Below are positions 26,564-35,780 of a stretch of DNA of 64,000 nt, in pieces (within the stretch, counting starts at the first letter, position 1; every line of letters begins with the position of its first letter). Position numbers and translations under genes: made by a program. The notes beneath the pieces are model-generated. The model was given only the letters and a program-made list of their open reading frames with translations, was not told the DNA's origin and did no database searches. The DNA comes from Bacteroidota bacterium (GTDB lineage Bacteria; Bacteroidota; Bacteroidia; Flavobacteriales; Flavobacteriaceae), in contig JAQCBK010000003.1 of NCBI GenBank assembly GCA_027621505.1, forward strand, positions 21,204 through 85,203, written 5' to 3'.

Positions 26564-28831
26564 CTAAGCGGCATTTTCCTTTTTGATCAGATTCAATGCA
26601 GAACCTTCCTTAAACCACTCAATTTGTTGGGCGTTATAAGTATGATGGGCCTTGAGGGTATCTTTGGATCCATCGGCATGCACCAGCTCAATCGTTAGGG
26701 GTTGACCGGGAGCAAAGTCCTTTAGGTCGATAAAATTAAATGTATCGTCTTCCTGGATCAAATCGTAGTCGTTTTCATCGGCAAAGGTGATCCCCAACAT
26801 CCCCTGTTTTTTTAGGTTGGTTTCGTGGATACGGGCAAAAGATTTAACCAAGACCACTTTGACCCCCAAAAATCGGGGTTCCATGGCGGCATGTTCTCTC
26901 GAGGATCCCTCTCCATAGTTGTGGTCTCCCACAACCACGGTTTCGATCCCTGCTTTTTTGTATTGGCGTTGTACATCGGGTACCCCTCCATATTCGCCTG
27001 TCAGCTGGTTTTTTACAAAATTGGTTTTTTGATTGAACGCATTCACTGCCCCGATCAGACAGTTGTTGGAGATATTGTCGAGGTGACCGCGAAAACGCAA
27101 CCAAGGGCCGGCCATGGAAATATGGTCGGTGGTACATTTTCCGTGGGCTTTGATCAGCAGCTTAGCACCCATCAAATTTTGTTGGTCCCAAGGCTGAAAT
27201 GGGCTGAGCAATTGCAAACGCTCGGAATCTTCTTTGACCACGACCTCCACCTGAGAGCCGTCCTCTTGCGGAGCGACATAGCCGTTCTCCTCCACTGCAA
27301 AACCAGAGGGGGGCAATTCCAAACCGCTGGGGGGGTCGAGTTTGACCTCCTCCCCGTCTTGGTTGATCAGGCTGTCGTTAACCGGATCAAAATCCAAACG
27401 CCCGGCAATGGCCAATGCAGCCACCATTTCGGGGGAAGCTACAAAAGCATGGGTATTGGGATTTCCATCGTTCCTTTTGGAGAAGTTGCGGTTAAAAGAG
27501 TGAACAATCGAATTTTTTTCTTGCTTGTCGGCACCAGCTCTTGCCCATTGACCAATACAAGGGCCACAGGCATTGGTAAATATTTTGGCATTAAGATCTT
27601 CAAAAATTTGAAGAAGCCCATCGCGTTCAGCGGTGTAGCGCACCTGCTCCGATCCAGGATTGATCCCAAATTCGGCTTTGGTGACTAGGTTTTTATCTAC
27701 GGCTTGTTTTGCAATGGAAGCCGCTCGGGACAGGTCTTCATAGGAAGAGTTGGTACATGAACCTATCAATCCCCATTCTACTTGCAGGGGCCAGTCGTTT
27801 TCTCTGGCTGCAGCACTCATCTCTGAAACCGGCGTAGCCAAATCGGGCGTAAAGGGACCGTTGAGGTGCGGTCGGAGGCTGTCCAAATCCAACTCAATCA
27901 CCTCATCGAAATAGTCTTCGGGTTGGGCATATACTTCCGGGTCGGCTGTGAGGTGTTCTTTTACGGCATTGGCAGCATCGGCAACATCATCACGTCCAGT
28001 AGATCGCAAATAACGTTCCATGGAAGCATCGTAGCCAAAGGTAGAAGTTGTAGCGCCTACCTCTGCACCCATATTACAAATGGTACCTTTTCCGGTACAG
28101 GACATGGCCTCGGCACCCTCTCCAAAATATTCGATGATGGCCCCTGTTCCGCCTTTAACGGTCAAAATACCCGCTACTTTTAGGATGACATCCTTTGGAG
28201 CCGTCCAGCCGTTGAGTTTTCCAGTCAGCTTGACCCCGATCAGTTTGGGAAACTTCAGTTCCCATGGCATATCGGCCATTACGTCCACGGCATCAGCGCC
28301 CCCTACACCAATGGCTAGCATCCCCAATCCACCGGCGTTTACCGTATGGGAGTCTGTTCCGATCATCATTCCACCGGGAAAGGCATAGTTTTCCAATACC
28401 ACCTGGTGGATGATGCCCGCGCCGGGCTTCCAAAATCCAAGTCCGTATTTGTTGGATACCGACTCAAGAAAGTCAAACACCTCGGCCGAGGTTGAATTGG
28501 CAGATTTTAGGTCGGAGCTGGCTCCGTCTTTGGCCTGAATCAAATGATCACAATGGGTAGTGGTGGGTACGGCCACTTTGGGTTTTCCCGCTTGCATAAA
28601 CTGCAACAGTGCCATTTGGGCCGTAGCATCCTGCAGGGCAATGCGATCTGGCGCAAAGTCGACATAGTCAACCCCACGTTCGAAAGTTTGTGTAGGTGTG
28701 CCGTTCCACAAGTGGGTATACAATATTTTTTCAGCGGCAGTAAGGGCTTTGCCTTTTAATGCTCTCGCTTGGGAAATGCGTTCTTCCAGTCGAGCATATA
28801 CCGCTTTGATCATTTCGATGTCAAATGCCAT
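26564..28831 (-). CDS. acnA: Aconitate hydratase, mitochondrial type
   Basis: TCA-cycle [4Fe-4S] enzyme that isomerises citrate to isocitrate. The 755-aa size and opening resemble mitochondrial aconitase more than E. coli AcnA/AcnB. Cluster cysteines are in GSCTNSS and ACGPCIG, the swivel-domain Arg/Ser is in [13 protein letters not shown], and the early block TTTHCDHL carries active-site residues. It is preceded by its own 90-base gap and followed by a strong terminator, so it appears monocistronic. Confidence 0.96.
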   Translation of the reverse strand: MAFDIEMIKAVYARLEERISQARALKGKALTAAEKILYTHLWNGTPTQTFERGVDYVDFAPDRIALQDATAQMALLQFMQAGKPKVAVPTTTHCDHLIQAKDGASSDLKSANSTSAEVFDFLESVSNKYGLGFWKPGAGIIHQVVLENYAFPGGMMIGTDSHTVNAGGLGMLAIGVGGADAVDVMADMPWELKFPKLIGVKLTGKLNGWTAPKDVILKVAGILTVKGGTGAIIEYFGEGAEAMSCTGKGTICNMGAEVGATTSTFGYDASMERYLRSTGRDDVADAANAVKEHLTADPEVYAQPEDYFDEVIELDLDSLRPHLNGPFTPDLATPVSEMSAAARENDWPLQVEWGLIGSCTNSSYEDLSRAASIAKQAVDKNLVTKAEFGINPGSEQVRYTAERDGLLQIFEDLNAKIFTNACGPCIGQWARAGADKQEKNSIVHSFNRNFSKRNDGNPNTHAFVASPEMVAALAIAGRLDFDPVNDSLINQDGEEVKLDPPSGLELPPSGFAVEENGYVAPQEDGSQVEVVVKEDSERLQLLSPFQPWDQQNLMGAKLLIKAHGKCTTDHISMAGPWLRFRGHLDNISNNCLIGAVNAFNQKTNFVKNQLTGEYGGVPDVQRQYKKAGIETVVVGDHNYGEGSSREHAAMEPRFLGVKVVLVKSFARIHETNLKKQGMLGITFADENDYDLIQEDDTFNFIDLKDFAPGQPLTIELVHADGSKDTLKAHHTYNAQQIEWFKEGSALNLIKKENAA

Positions 28832-28921
28832 AATACTAAATCTAATTTGATAAAATTACGAAATAATGCTCTTAAAAAATGGACGGAATGTTTCTTTTAC
28901 AAGTTTGTTTTACCAACCGCC

Positions 28922-29263
28922 TTATTCTGATTCCCAACGGAGGAATCCTCCCTCAAGATCGTAGATTTTCTGAAAGCCAAAAGAGACCATAACCTGAGCA
29001 GCATATTGACTCCTTCGACCCGACCGGCAATAGATCAGCAGTGTGTCAGAGGGGGTGAGTTTTTGTATTTCGTTGACAAAAGCTTCTGATTTTACATCGA
29101 TATTTAGAGCCCCTTTGATGTGGCCCTCTTTGAACTCCTCTGGGGTTCTGACATCAATCACGGCATATCCCTGTTCGACCAAAGCCTCATATTCCGCTTT
29201 TTCCAAAACCTCTACCTTGGGGGTTTGTTGAAAGAACAACAACAAAATCAATAGTATTCTCAT
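28922..29263 (-). CDS. Exported or membrane-anchored single-domain rhodanese
   Basis: Rhodanese-fold protein of 113 aa. A short hydrophobic N-terminus (about residues 2-11) suggests export; the rhodanese domain follows with DVRTPEEF and the active-site loop CRSGRRS (Cys79). It could carry sulfane sulfur in the periplasm; the partner is unknown. It starts one base after the membrane-protein gene upstream ends, so the pair forms a unit. Confidence 0.88.
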   Translation of the reverse strand: MRILLILLLFFQQTPKVEVLEKAEYEALVEQGYAVIDVRTPEEFKEGHIKGALNIDVKSEAFVNEIQKLTPSDTLLIYCRSGRRSQYAAQVMVSFGFQKIYDLEGGFLRWESE

Positions 29264-29264
29264 C

Positions 29265-30065
29265 TCAAATCTTTAACTTTAAAATTAACCATAAAATTGG
29301 AATTCCCTCCACCCAAAAACTAGAATAATATTGGGATTGATCTTCTTTTGAACGGAGAACAAAAGCCAACAAGAGCAGGGCGACTCCAAAAACCAACCCA
29401 AATTGGGAGGAGAGTTGAAAGTAAGCCTCCAAAAAAACAAAAAGCAACAGCAACGCTCCCCCCAACCATCGCGTTTTAGGAATTCCCCATTTTTGGGGCC
29501 AAGTGAGCAGATGAGGATCGTCCGAGGCCAGGTCGCGAATTTCAAAAGGCAGGGTGGCGACCAACACAAAAAGGTAACGTTGGAAACTATAGACCAGCGA
29601 AAATTCAGTGAGACTTTTGCCCGCTAGGGATAGGGGTAAAAAAACAGTGGTCAAAACCCAACTCAATGCCACCAAATGGATTTTCATACCTTTCAATCCC
29701 CTGAAGTTGAGCTGATACCTGGGCAAGGGCAGGCAGTACAACAAAACCAAGCCTGTAGTAAAAAACAGAAGAAGCCGAGTGGAAACAGGCAAGCAGCTTG
29801 CCATTCCCAACATCAAAACACCTATAAATATAGTGAATCCCATCAGTGACCCATTGACCTTGACCTTCAAATGATCCAAAAAAACCCGGTGAAACTTGAT
29901 AAAATTATAGGCCAAAAAAGGAGCCACAAAAAAAATCAACTGATGGCTAAAATTTAAGGAAAGACCAAAATCCAAAACCGTAATCCTAGCGAGAGCAAAA
30001 ACCGCCAAACCTACATGAAAACTGTATCTGACGTAGTGATCAAAAAGCTTTAGGATCCATCCCAC
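29265..30065 (-). CDS. Polytopic membrane protein, distantly UbiA-like
   Basis: Integral membrane protein of 266 aa with about eight hydrophobic segments. The loop PFEIRDLASDD followed by TWPQKWG resembles the second aspartate-rich motif of UbiA prenyltransferases, but the first (NxxxDxxxD) is not seen; the matching part reads NFIKFHRVFLD. I recall a similar uncharacterised protein near gcvP in other flavobacteria. It is paired with the rhodanese gene. A prenyltransferase role is only a suggestion. Confidence 0.75.
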   Translation of the reverse strand: MGWILKLFDHYVRYSFHVGLAVFALARITVLDFGLSLNFSHQLIFFVAPFLAYNFIKFHRVFLDHLKVKVNGSLMGFTIFIGVLMLGMASCLPVSTRLLLFFTTGLVLLYCLPLPRYQLNFRGLKGMKIHLVALSWVLTTVFLPLSLAGKSLTEFSLVYSFQRYLFVLVATLPFEIRDLASDDPHLLTWPQKWGIPKTRWLGGALLLLFVFLEAYFQLSSQFGLVFGVALLLLAFVLRSKEDQSQYYSSFWVEGIPILWLILKLKI

Positions 30066-30164
30066 AGGACAAAAATATCGGTTCGCTGTTAATAACTGGG
30101 CTTATTGTTCAAAAAAAATGGACAAATCGATTAAAAGTCAATTAAAACCTTTCTTGCAATGCGC

Positions 30165-30172
30165 TAATTTTG
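30165..30172 (+). promoter_or_regulatory. -7 element for gcvP
   Basis: TAATTTTG, an exact TAnnTTTG match, 17 bases before the gcvP ATG. No -33 TTG is seen and no glycine riboswitch structure is recognisable in the 124-base gap. Confidence 0.5.
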
Positions 30173-30189
30173 ATTAAACTGATCGTCAT

Positions 30190-33036
30190 ATGCAGCCGGA
30201 TAATTTCATGCTACGCCACCTGGGTCCCAAAGAAGAAGAAATCCAAAAAATGTTAACTGCGCTGGAGCTGGATTCCGTGGAGGAATTGTTGTCTCAAACC
30301 CTTCCAGAGCAAATCAGATTGGGCCATTCTCTTGCGCTGCCCGAGGGCATCAGCGAACACCGTTTTTTAAACGAATTACGGGCTTTGGCCGATGAGAATG
30401 AACTATTTGAAACCTATATTGGTATGGGCTATCATCCGACAGTTACCCCTGCGGTGATTCAGCGCAATATTTTGGAAAACCCAGGTTGGTATACGGCCTA
30501 TACGCCCTATCAGGCAGAAATTGCCCAAGGGCGATTGGAGGCCCTTTTTAATTTTCAAAGCATGGTTAGTGATCTCACGGGCATGGAGCTGGCCAACGCC
30601 TCCCTTTTGGATGAAGCCACAGCAGCAGCAGAAGCCATGACCTTGGCCTATGCCGTCAGATCAAGGGAACAAAAAAAGGCAGAAGTCAACAAGGTTTGGG
30701 TTTCAGAAGACATCCTCCCCCAAACCCTCGCCGTCCTTCAAACCAGAGCCCTACCATTGGGCATTGAATTGGTAGTAGGCAATGCAGAGCACACCCCTTT
30801 TGACCAAAGCTTTTTTGCTGCATTTTTCCAATATCCAGGAAAACACGGGAACATCATCGATCTTCCCGCAATGGTAAACAAAGCAAAAACTTTTGATCTG
30901 AAAACCATTGTAGCAGCAGATTTATTGAGTTTGGCCCTACTGGAAGCACCGGGAAAATATGATGTGGATGTGGTGGTTGGTACCACCCAACGTTTTGGCA
31001 TTCCACTGGGTTATGGTGGGCCACATGCCGCTTATTTTGCCACCAAAGCAGAATACAAAAGAAACATTCCTGGGCGAATCATAGGACAAACAAGAGACCA
31101 AGAGGATCATTTGGCATTGCGGATGGCACTCCAAACCAGAGAACAACACATCAAAAGAGACCGTGCCACTTCCAATATCTGTACGGCACAAGTGTTGCTC
31201 GCTGTGATGGCTGGGATGTATGCCGTTTATCACGGTCCCAAAGGCATCAAAAAAATAGCCAAAAGAATACATTTAAACGCCGCTAAACTTGAAAAAAAAT
31301 TGGTGGACTTGGGACTCATCCAACTCAATGACCATTATTTCGATACCCTAAAAATTAAAATCGACGCTACTGCAGTCAGAGTGGAAGCGGAGAAAAATAA
31401 AATCAACTTCAATTATATCGATGAGAAAACCGTGGGAATTGCAATCAACGAGGCCAGCGATGAAATTGCTTTACTTAAAATTTTAAATGTATTTGAAGCT
31501 GTTGTCCAACAAAAAAACATCAGTGGAAAAATAAAAATTGAAAACCATCGCTATCCTTTGGATCAAAAAAGAAGTAGTCCTTTTCTTACCCATAAGGTGT
31601 TTAACGCATACCATTCGGAAACCGCCATGATGCGGTATATCAAAAGTTTGGAACGCAAAGATTTAGCCCTCAACCATTCCATGATCTCTCTGGGTTCCTG
31701 CACCATGAAGCTGAATGCGGCTGCAGAGATGTTGCCTTTGAGCTGGCCAAGGTGGTCCAACATCCATCCTTTTGTTCCCAAAAATCAAGCCCAAGGTTAC
31801 CACAAAATGCTTCACCGCCTGGAGGAACAGCTCAGTATAATCACAGGATTCCATGCCACCTCCCTCCAGCCCAATTCCGGGGCGCAAGGGGAGTACTCTG
31901 GTTTGATGGTCATCAGGGCTTATCACAATAGCCGTGGAGAAGTCCACCGCAATATTTGTTTGATCCCCTCCTCTGCACATGGGACCAATCCCGCATCGGC
32001 AGTCATGGCAGGCATGGAGGTCGTGGTGGTCAAAACAGATGATTTGGGGAACATCGACTGGCAGGATTTTTTGGAAAAAACCGAGGAACACGCTGATAGG
32101 CTGGCCGCTTTGATGATCACTTATCCTTCCACCCACGGTGTTTTTGAAGCCAATATCAAAGATGTTACCGCCAAAATTCATGCCTGTGGCGGACAGGTCT
32201 ACATGGATGGTGCCAATATGAATGCCCAAGTTGGACTGACCAGCCCCGCACAAATCGGTGCAGACGTATGCCATCTGAACTTACACAAAACCTTTGCCAT
32301 TCCCCACGGAGGCGGAGGCCCCGGGGTAGGGCCAATATGTGTGGCCAAACACTTGGCCGACTTCCTGCCCCAGCACCCTTTGGTAAAAACAGGAGGAAAT
32401 GCTTCCAATGATACCATCTCCGCAGCCCCATGGGGATCTGCGCTCGCCTGTTTGATCTCTTATGGCTACATCCAAATGTTGGGAGGCAGCGGACTGACAA
32501 AAGCCACCGAGATCGCCATACTCAACGCCAACTATATCTCCAAAAGACTTGAAGGAGCCTATGATATTCTATACACAGGAGAACACGGAAGAACTGCACA
32601 CGAATTGATCATCGATTGCCGCCCTTTTAAGAGTCAAAATATCGAAGTAGTTGACATTGCCAAAAGACTGATGGACTATGGGTTTCATGCTCCAACTGTT
32701 TCTTTTCCTGTTGCTGGAACCATGATGATAGAGCCCACAGAAAGTGAAAATCTTGAGGAAATCGATCGCTTCTGCGATGCCATGATCTCCATCCGGATGG
32801 AGATCAATGCTGCGGATGAGGCAAGTATCACCCTTCTAAAAAATGCGCCACACACCCTGAGTATGATCACCGCAGACGAATGGGATTTTCCCTATTCCAG
32901 ACAAAAAGCCGCCTATCCATTGGATTTTGTTAAAGAAAATAAATTTTGGCCCACCGTAAGAAGGGTAGATGAGGCCTTTGGAGATCGTAATTTGGTTTGT
33001 AGCTGCTCGGCCATAGAAGAATACGTAAAAGCCTAA
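30190..33036 (+). CDS. gcvP: Glycine dehydrogenase (decarboxylating), P-protein
   Basis: PLP enzyme of the glycine cleavage system: decarboxylates glycine and passes aminomethyl to the lipoylated H-protein. It is the fused, full-length form (948 aa) with two homologous halves; the PLP lysine is Lys700 in NLHKTFAIPHGGGGPG. The N-terminal FMLRHLGP motif is present. No gcvT or gcvH is nearby, so the other components must be elsewhere, as is usual in this phylum. Confidence 0.97.
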   Translation: MQPDNFMLRHLGPKEEEIQKMLTALELDSVEELLSQTLPEQIRLGHSLALPEGISEHRFLNELRALADENELFETYIGMGYHPTVTPAVIQRNILENPGWYTAYTPYQAEIAQGRLEALFNFQSMVSDLTGMELANASLLDEATAAAEAMTLAYAVRSREQKKAEVNKVWVSEDILPQTLAVLQTRALPLGIELVVGNAEHTPFDQSFFAAFFQYPGKHGNIIDLPAMVNKAKTFDLKTIVAADLLSLALLEAPGKYDVDVVVGTTQRFGIPLGYGGPHAAYFATKAEYKRNIPGRIIGQTRDQEDHLALRMALQTREQHIKRDRATSNICTAQVLLAVMAGMYAVYHGPKGIKKIAKRIHLNAAKLEKKLVDLGLIQLNDHYFDTLKIKIDATAVRVEAEKNKINFNYIDEKTVGIAINEASDEIALLKILNVFEAVVQQKNISGKIKIENHRYPLDQKRSSPFLTHKVFNAYHSETAMMRYIKSLERKDLALNHSMISLGSCTMKLNAAAEMLPLSWPRWSNIHPFVPKNQAQGYHKMLHRLEEQLSIITGFHATSLQPNSGAQGEYSGLMVIRAYHNSRGEVHRNICLIPSSAHGTNPASAVMAGMEVVVVKTDDLGNIDWQDFLEKTEEHADRLAALMITYPSTHGVFEANIKDVTAKIHACGGQVYMDGANMNAQVGLTSPAQIGADVCHLNLHKTFAIPHGGGGPGVGPICVAKHLADFLPQHPLVKTGGNASNDTISAAPWGSALACLISYGYIQMLGGSGLTKATEIAILNANYISKRLEGAYDILYTGEHGRTAHELIIDCRPFKSQNIEVVDIAKRLMDYGFHAPTVSFPVAGTMMIEPTESENLEEIDRFCDAMISIRMEINAADEASITLLKNAPHTLSMITADEWDFPYSRQKAAYPLDFVKENKFWPTVRRVDEAFGDRNLVCSCSAIEEYVKA

Positions 33037-33159
33037 TCAATAGGGGTTCATCTCTTTCTTCGGACAATTTCCAATGCCTAACCACCGTCTTGAATATCAT
33101 AGTGATTTTTTTAAAACCATCTTTGATGCTCAACAAAAGGCTATTATTGTTTCATATTT

Positions 33160-34221
33160 ATGAGTTATAAAATTACAGGAAGTGGCTGTTTTATTCCCTC
33201 TGTGGTGCAAGGGAACAGTGCTTTTATTGATTACAGCTTTCTAGACAATAATGGTTCAAAGTTTGAAATTGATAACAATACCATCATTGAAAAATTCAAT
33301 TCCATCACGGGCATAGAAGAAAGAAAGTACATCGCCCCAGAGTTGAATACTTCTGATATTGCCTGTCAAGCTGCACTAAAAGCAATTAAAGATGCCAAAT
33401 TAGACCCCGAAACCTTAGATTACATTATCGTTGCGCATAATTTTGGAGACATCTCTAGCAACAGTAAGCAAATAGATACTTTACCAAGTTTGGCCTCAAG
33501 GGTTAAGGCGAAACTAAAAATTCAAAATCCCAGTTGTGTGGCCTACGATATTTTATTTGGATGTCCAGGATGGGTAGAAGCCATGATACAAGCCCAAGCT
33601 TTTATCAAAGCGGGAATGGCCAAAAAATGCTTGGTCATTGGGGCCGATGCCCTTTCTAGGGTGGTTGATCTGCACGACCGCGACTCCATGATTTATGCCG
33701 ATGGCGCCGGAGCCACCATACTCGAGGAATCCAATCAAGAGGGAGGGATACTGTCCCACTGTTCCATGACCTTTACTGCAGACCATGAAGCTGATTTTAT
33801 TTTTTATGGAAAATCCTATAATACGCGAAATTTAAATGGCGATAAATTCATCAAAATGCAGGGCAGAAAGGTTTATGAATTTGCACTGAACAAAGTGCCT
33901 GCCGCCATGAAAAAATGCCTCGATGATGCCAAAATTGAAATCGAACAACTCAAAAAAATATTCATTCATCAAGCCAATAAAAAAATGGATGAAGCCATCA
34001 TCAAAAGATTTTACAAACTCCACAAAAAAACCATACCAAAGGACATCCTCCCCATGAATATCGAAGAATTTGGTAACAGCTCCGTGGCAACGGTCCCCAC
34101 CCTGTTTGATTTGGTTCTCAAACAAAATTACAAGGGACATTCCCTCAATAAGGGGGACATCATCCTTTTTGCAAGCGTTGGAGCGGGGATGAATATCAAT
34201 GCCATTACCTACCAAATTTAA
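33160..34221 (+). CDS. 3-oxoacyl-ACP synthase III-like condensing enzyme
   Basis: Thiolase-fold protein of 353 aa with an intact KAS III triad: Cys135 (FGCPGW), His270 (FIHQAN) and Asn306 (FGNSSVA). It could start fatty acid chains or make a special acyl product. Because flavobacteria usually have another FabH near plsX, this copy may be specialised. It lies just upstream of the MlaEF-type transporter genes, which hints at a lipid-related role. A weak -7 (TATTATTG, 33142-33149) precedes it. Confidence 0.88.
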   Translation: MSYKITGSGCFIPSVVQGNSAFIDYSFLDNNGSKFEIDNNTIIEKFNSITGIEERKYIAPELNTSDIACQAALKAIKDAKLDPETLDYIIVAHNFGDISSNSKQIDTLPSLASRVKAKLKIQNPSCVAYDILFGCPGWVEAMIQAQAFIKAGMAKKCLVIGADALSRVVDLHDRDSMIYADGAGATILEESNQEGGILSHCSMTFTADHEADFIFYGKSYNTRNLNGDKFIKMQGRKVYEFALNKVPAAMKKCLDDAKIEIEQLKKIFIHQANKKMDEAIIKRFYKLHKKTIPKDILPMNIEEFGNSSVATVPTLFDLVLKQNYKGHSLNKGDIILFASVGAGMNINAITYQI

Positions 34222-34265
34222 TTTCAGTTAAAATTCAATTCCAATTTTTCCTGAAGTTTATTGTT

Positions 34266-34273
34266 TAAATTTG
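34266..34273 (+). promoter_or_regulatory. -7 element at the mlaE start (possible leaderless transcript)
   Basis: TAAATTTG, an exact TAnnTTTG match, ends five bases before the ATG at 34279. Transcription from it would begin at or beside the start codon. Confidence 0.45.
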
Positions 34274-34278
34274 TATTG

Positions 34279-35016
34279 ATGCAAATACTTCATGACATTG
34301 GCGGTTATTTTTTAATGCTCTCTCAAGTATTCAAACGTTTTACCCGTTGGAATGTGATGAAAAATCTCATCATCAGAGAAGTGGATTCACTGATCGTAGG
34401 GTCAATTGGTATCGTTTCTTTTATTTCCTTTTTTGTTGGAGGTGTGGTTGCCATCCAAACCGCACTCAATCTCAACAATCCACTACTGCCCAAAAACCTG
34501 ATCGGTTTTGCAACCCGACAATCCGTAATCTTGGAATTTGCTCCCACTTTTATTTCGGTGATCATGGCTGGAAAAGTAGGTTCATTTATTACCTCCAGTT
34601 TGGGAACCATGCGTGTGACAGAGCAAATTGATGCACTTCAGGTCATGGGAATCAATACTTATAATTATTTGATTTTCCCGAAGATTGTCGCCATGCTTTT
34701 CTATCCTTTTGTAATCACCATCTCCATGTTTTTAGGGATTCTCGGAGGATACATTGCATCAATCTATGGGGGATTTTGTTCCAGTTCCGACTTCATAGAA
34801 GGGATACAATTGGAATTCATTCCCTTTCATGTGAGATATGCCTTTGTTAAGACTGGTTTTTTTGCCTTTATTTTGGCTACAGTACCCTCTTATCATGGTT
34901 ATTTCCTAAAAGGTGGGGCGTTGGAAGTCGGTAAAGCCAGTACCACCTCTTTTGTATGGACAAGCGTACTGATTATTGTTACCAATTATATCATAACCCA
35001 ATTATTATTGGCCTGA
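34279..35016 (+). CDS. MlaE-family ABC transporter permease
   Basis: Inner-membrane permease of 245 aa with about five hydrophobic segments and the MlaE core (LNNPLLPKNLIG, ILEFAPTFISVIMAGKVG, MRVTEQIDALQVMGI). MlaE permeases move phospholipids between inner and outer membranes together with an MlaF ATPase and an MCE protein. A TTG start six codons upstream is open but the ATG at 34279 fits the family. It overlaps the ATPase gene by one base. No mlaD-like MCE gene is in the immediate neighbourhood. Confidence 0.93.
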   Translation: MQILHDIGGYFLMLSQVFKRFTRWNVMKNLIIREVDSLIVGSIGIVSFISFFVGGVVAIQTALNLNNPLLPKNLIGFATRQSVILEFAPTFISVIMAGKVGSFITSSLGTMRVTEQIDALQVMGINTYNYLIFPKIVAMLFYPFVITISMFLGILGGYIASIYGGFCSSSDFIEGIQLEFIPFHVRYAFVKTGFFAFILATVPSYHGYFLKGGALEVGKASTTSFVWTSVLIIVTNYIITQLLLA

Positions 35017-35780
35017 TGATCGCTATAGATAAACTTTGTAAATCATTTAATGGCACCAAGGTCTTAACGGACATTTCTACCGAATTCGAACAGGGTAAAA
35101 CCAACTTAATCATCGGTCAAAGTGGCTCTGGGAAAACCGTTTTACTCAAATGCATTCTCGGACTCTATGGAATAGACAGTGGAACTATTTTTTTTGAAAA
35201 CCGCTCACTTCAAGAAATGGACAACAAAGAAAGAAGCATTCTTCGCCAAGAGATGGGAATGGTTTTCCAGGGGAGTGCATTGTTTGATTCCATGACTGTA
35301 GAGGAAAATATCATGTTTCCCATGCAGATGTTAACCCAAAAAACGCCTGAGGAAATGCTCGATCGTGCCAACGAAGTCATCAAAAGGGTAAATCTCATCA
35401 ATGCCAATAAGAAACTACCCTCTGAGATCTCCGGTGGAATGCAAAAAAGAGTTGCTATTGCAAGAGCCGTCGTCATGAATCCCAAATATCTCTTTTGTGA
35501 TGAGCCCAATTCTGGTCTGGATCCCAAAACTTCGACTTTGATCGATAATCTGATTCAAGAAATTACCAAAGAATTTCAAATCACAACCGTCATCAATACG
35601 CATGATATGAATTCAGTGATGGAAATTGGAGAAAAAATACTGTTCCTTGAAAATGGCCGAAAAGGATGGGAAGGATCGAATCAAGAGGTCTTAAAGACTG
35701 AAAACAAAAGTGTAGGCAATTTTATCTATTCCTCCAATCTCTTTAGAAAAGTGAGGATAGCTTATCAAGAAAAAAGTTAA
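35016..35780 (+). CDS. MlaF-family ABC transporter ATP-binding protein
   Basis: ABC ATPase of 254 aa: Walker A GQSGSGKT (about 34-41), Q-loop in VFQGSALFDSMTV, signature ISGGMQKR, Walker B FCDEPNSGLDP and the H-loop in NTHDM. The SALFDSMTV region is typical of MlaF. It starts at an ATG overlapping the permease stop (TGATG). The longer open frame from 34956 overlaps mlaE and is rejected. The stop overlaps the convergent manC stop (TTAA). Confidence 0.94.
   Translation: MIAIDKLCKSFNGTKVLTDISTEFEQGKTNLIIGQSGSGKTVLLKCILGLYGIDSGTIFFENRSLQEMDNKERSILRQEMGMVFQGSALFDSMTVEENIMFPMQMLTQKTPEEMLDRANEVIKRVNLINANKKLPSEISGGMQKRVAIARAVVMNPKYLFCDEPNSGLDPKTSTLIDNLIQEITKEFQITTVINTHDMNSVMEIGEKILFLENGRKGWEGSNQEVLKTENKSVGNFIYSSNLFRKVRIAYQEKS

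Noticed and set aside
26825..27688. 287-codon plus-strand frame opposite acnA
   Set aside because: It is antisense to a conserved, fully readable aconitase; its translation has no family features and reflects the codon bias of the other strand.
30066..30189. Glycine riboswitch upstream of gcvP
   Set aside because: The gap is only 124 bases and shows no paired helices or conserved cores of that class; only a -7 element was found.
31663..32274. 203-codon minus-strand frame opposite gcvP
   Set aside because: It is a shadow of the P-protein gene, with a low-complexity translation and no start context.
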